From NCBI GenBank assembly GCA_946183095.1, contig CAMHBE010000140.1, forward strand, positions 1 through 5,934: a stretch of DNA of 5,934 nt, in the 5' to 3' direction. Made by a program: the position numbers and the translations under genes. How positions within the stretch are numbered: position 1 is the first letter of the stretch; the number at the start of each line of letters is the position of its first letter. The notes beneath the pieces were generated by a model that was not told the origin of the DNA, did not search any database, and saw only the letters and a list, made by a program, of their open reading frames with translations. Below, in pieces: positions 3,960 to 5,934 of this stretch. The DNA comes from an uncultured Clostridia bacterium. Its GTDB lineage: Bacteria; Bacillota; Clostridia; Oscillospirales; Ruminococcaceae.

Positions 3960-5831
3960 ATGAGGATAGCGGGCAGTACCATACGAAGGAACTACCTCAG
4001 CAGATACGAAAAGAACTACGGCGACAAGTATGATTCCGAAAAGAAGATATACTCGGGGCGGCAGTTCGACCGCGGCAGCGAAAATCCGATAAATGCCGCA
4101 AAGGCGCTGAGAATAAGAAGATCGCAGGCCGAAGTGGAGACATATCAGGCAAATCTCAAGACCGCGGATTCCATATACACCATGGCGGAGACCTCGATGC
4201 TGCAGGTGTCGAGCATCATACAGAACGTATATGAAAAGCTCGTCGAAGGCGCTCACGGAACAAGGAACCAGGATGACCTGAATATCCTTGCGACAGAGAT
4301 CGACAACTACGCCGAAGAAATGGTGCAGTCGATGAATATAGATGTTGCCGACAGAAAGGTCTTCGGCGGTCTCAACAACGATACCGTGGCTTTCAAGATC
4401 GAAACGTCGGCGGCAGGCGGCGACAAGTTCGTCACTTATAACGGTGTGGCGGTGAACTCGTCAAACGACCCGCAGAGCTACCCCTACAACGGCACGTCAT
4501 ACCTCGATATCGGCATCGGTATGTCGATCGACGGCAGGGTCGAGCGCATCGACGATCAGACCGCGCTCCCGATAACCTTCAACGGCGCTGAATGCACCGG
4601 CTGCGGCATGACGAACCGTACTTCCGCGATAGACCTTACGCATCTGGTCGGCGGTACGTCCTACACGTTCGATATCTACGCAGGCGGTATAAGCAAGACT
4701 ATCGAGTTCACGGCAGAGCCTACATTCCCGACGGATAAGAATGTCGAACTTATAAACGACAAGCTGAAGGAAGCCTTCAACATGGCTCCGGAACTCCAGG
4801 ACGACGGCTCGTTCAAGCGTCTCGACAACTATCAGATGTACAGCTACGGCGAGCTTCCGGCAAAAGACGGCAAACTCGATATAAGCGCGCTTCAGCCCGA
4901 TACATACTACTCGATGAAAGTCACATCCGACAACAAGACACGCGTGGTGAACTTCCTCGGCGGCAGCGATATCAATGAGCGGCTCGCGAATCTGGATTCC
5001 GCCCTGAAAGAATCCTTCGGCGAGGAGGCTTACGCGGACGGAAGCGGCACGATACACATCAGCAAAAGAACTACCGCCGTCGCGGAACCGAACATCACCG
5101 GATTTACGCCGATAACGAGCTTCGGCACAGTGACCGATGCCGACGGCAACGTAAAGCCGACGATAGATCTGAGCACACTTGTACCCGGTGAGACTTACGC
5201 CATAAACGTAAACGTTCCGAGACTCGGAACGGACGGCAAGCCTATGACCGACGAAAACGGGGATCTCGTCTACGACAACGGCAAGATGATCTACTTCACC
5301 GCCGGCGCCGACCCGGAAGAGACCAAGAAAAATATCAACAGCTATGTAGAGACGAATGAGATATTCGGCAATTCCGAAGTGCCGTACATAAACGACACAG
5401 GCACATTCGCGTATGACGTTGACGGCGCAAATATCATCGTGAGCGAAAACTCGCGCTCGGACGGACATCTCGAAATATCCGATATAAAGGGATACGCAAA
5501 GAACATCATGCAGCTCGTGCTCGACGCGGGTTCGTACCTCAGAAAGGGCGACCAGCAGATGGTGGCAAGATACGCCGACCTCATCTACGCCGCACAGAGC
5601 AACCTGTCAATGGCTATTACCGACCTCGGTACACACTCTAAATTCATAGAGTTCAACGAGGACAGGATAAACGAGATACAGATAAATCTCAACGATAAGC
5701 AGAACGACATCGAGAGCACCGACCTTCCCACGGAGATAACAAAGTGGAAAGTGCTCGAATCGGTATATAACGCATCACTGCAAATGGGCGCGTCGATACT
5801 CTCGCAGACCATATTCAACTATATCAGCTGA
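3960..5831 (+). CDS. flgL: Flagellar hook-associated protein 3 FlgL, repeat-expanded
   Basis: FlgL (HAP3) forms the second ring of the hook-filament junction, between FlgK and flagellin. The flagellin-like N-terminal helical region is residues 1-146: MRIAGSTIRRNYL, a DRGSENPINAAKALRI segment equivalent to the usual S-x-x-x-D-P-x-x-A-x-x-A, and ending ADRKVFGG, the usual R-x-x-F-(G/S)-G. The C-terminal helices are about 510-623, with QQMVARYADLIYAA, LGTHSKFIEF, LPTEITKWKVLESVYNASLQ and a hydrophobic end. Most FlgL proteins have about 300 residues; this one has 623. The extra length is a central block at about 213-500 with three diverged copies of one domain, which should project outward from the junction. 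The only cysteines, 212 and 215, form a CxxC just before the first copy. AAGGAGG lies 8 bases before the ATG. A large flagellin-family protein is the alternative, but position after flgK and the C-terminal LPTEI...ASLQ motif favour FlgL. Confidence 0.94.
   Translation: MRIAGSTIRRNYLSRYEKNYGDKYDSEKKIYSGRQFDRGSENPINAAKALRIRRSQAEVETYQANLKTADSIYTMAETSMLQVSSIIQNVYEKLVEGAHGTRNQDDLNILATEIDNYAEEMVQSMNIDVADRKVFGGLNNDTVAFKIETSAAGGDKFVTYNGVAVNSSNDPQSYPYNGTSYLDIGIGMSIDGRVERIDDQTALPITFNGAECTGCGMTNRTSAIDLTHLVGGTSYTFDIYAGGISKTIEFTAEPTFPTDKNVELINDKLKEAFNMAPELQDDGSFKRLDNYQMYSYGELPAKDGKLDISALQPDTYYSMKVTSDNKTRVVNFLGGSDINERLANLDSALKESFGEEAYADGSGTIHISKRTTAVAEPNITGFTPITSFGTVTDADGNVKPTIDLSTLVPGETYAINVNVPRLGTDGKPMTDENGDLVYDNGKMIYFTAGADPEETKKNINSYVETNEIFGNSEVPYINDTGTFAYDVDGANIIVSENSRSDGHLEISDIKGYAKNIMQLVLDAGSYLRKGDQQMVARYADLIYAAQSNLSMAITDLGTHSKFIEFNEDRINEIQINLNDKQNDIESTDLPTEITKWKVLESVYNASLQMGASILSQTIFNYIS
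4620..5369 (+). repeat. Three tandem domain repeats within flgL
   Basis: Three copies occupy FlgL residues 221-274, 303-354 and 399-470 (bases 4620-4781, 4866-5021, 5154-5369). Each opens with (I/L)-D-(L/I)-(S/T)-x-L and a Tyr exactly 11 residues after the first I/L: I224/Y235, L306/Y317, I402/Y413. The next anchor is the Phe of a beta strand, 15 residues after Tyr in copies 1 and 2 (F250, F332) and 33 in copy 3 (F446), which has an 18-residue insertion rich in Asp and Gly. A charged helix then ends in Phe 21-23 residues on (F273, F353, F469), followed by Gly in copies 2 and 3. The copies are clear in protein but diverged in DNA, so the duplication is old. The strand-strand-helix order is loosely like flagellin 'IN' motifs. 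Confidence 0.75.
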
Positions 5832-5861
5832 TAAAATTATCGGGAAAGGAGCTGATCGGCA

Positions 5862-5934
5862 ATGGTTGACAGCAATCTTCTTAATATCACGACCGTACCT
5901 ATCAAGGTCGAGATAAATATCAAGAAGGGTGAAT
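5862..5934 (+). CDS. Partial gene after flgL, possibly YviE/DUF6470-like
   Basis: The first 24 codons of a plus-strand gene that runs off the window, beginning MVDSNLLNITTVPIKVEI. AAAGGAG at 5845-5851 lies 10 bases upstream of the ATG, and the gene starts 30 bases after flgL, so it should belong to the same operon. In Bacillus subtilis the gene after flgL is yviE (DUF6470 family), followed by fliW and csrA. The visible I-T-T-x-P-I-x-(V/I)-E-I pattern resembles the start of such proteins, which open with a short strand of the form I-x-T-x-P. The fragment is too short for a family assignment; the call rests mainly on gene order. The function of YviE itself is not established. Confidence 0.5.
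   Translation, partial: MVDSNLLNITTVPIKVEINIKKGE

Noticed and set aside
3030..4256. Long minus-strand open frame of 408 codons opposite flgK and flgL
   Set aside because: It spans the flgK-flgL junction antisense to two certain genes, has no ribosome binding site or recognisable family, and its Val/Tyr/Arg/Cys-rich composition is what results from reading the biased codons of flgK and flgL backwards.
4497..5468. Minus-strand open frame of 323 codons opposite flgL
   Set aside because: Same reasoning: antisense to conserved FlgL coding sequence, with skewed composition and no start signal.

Overview
The window looks like a motile clostridial Firmicute, probably a Ruminococcus-like member of the Oscillospiraceae. 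The grounds are strong AAGGAGG-type ribosome binding sites, AT-rich intergenic DNA around moderately GC-rich genes, a Gram-positive flagellar gene order, and a lipoprotein with a Thr/Ala-rich linker of the kind common in ruminococci. The genus is an inference; nothing here fixes it.

Layout: positions 1-60 hold no convincing gene. A lipoprotein gene of unknown function lies on the minus strand (1131 down to 103), followed by a probable intrinsic terminator (91 down to 55). A divergent intergenic region (1132-1487) separates it from a plus-strand flagellar operon. That region holds a near-consensus sigma-A promoter reading left to the lipoprotein, an extended -10 sigma-A promoter candidate reading right, and a very good sigma-28 (SigD/FliA) promoter just ahead of flgM.

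The operon reads flgM (anti-sigma-28), flgN (chaperone for the hook-filament junction proteins), flgK and flgL (the two junction proteins), and then the first 24 codons of a gene that may be a YviE/DUF6470-type protein. In Bacillus subtilis the same order continues into fliW and csrA. The genes act together: a finished hook-basal body exports FlgM and so frees sigma-28. Sigma-28 then drives this operon, which makes more FlgM as feedback, plus the chaperone and junction proteins onto which flagellin assembles. A terminator-like hairpin between flgN and flgK may separate expression of the regulatory half from the structural half.

The most unusual element is FlgL. At 623 residues it is about twice the length of the Salmonella or B. 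subtilis protein. The extra length is mainly a central insertion containing three diverged tandem copies of one domain, which should form an enlarged surface-exposed part of the hook-filament junction. I did not find a wholly new system; the repeat-expanded FlgL and the promoter arrangement are the points that merit attention.
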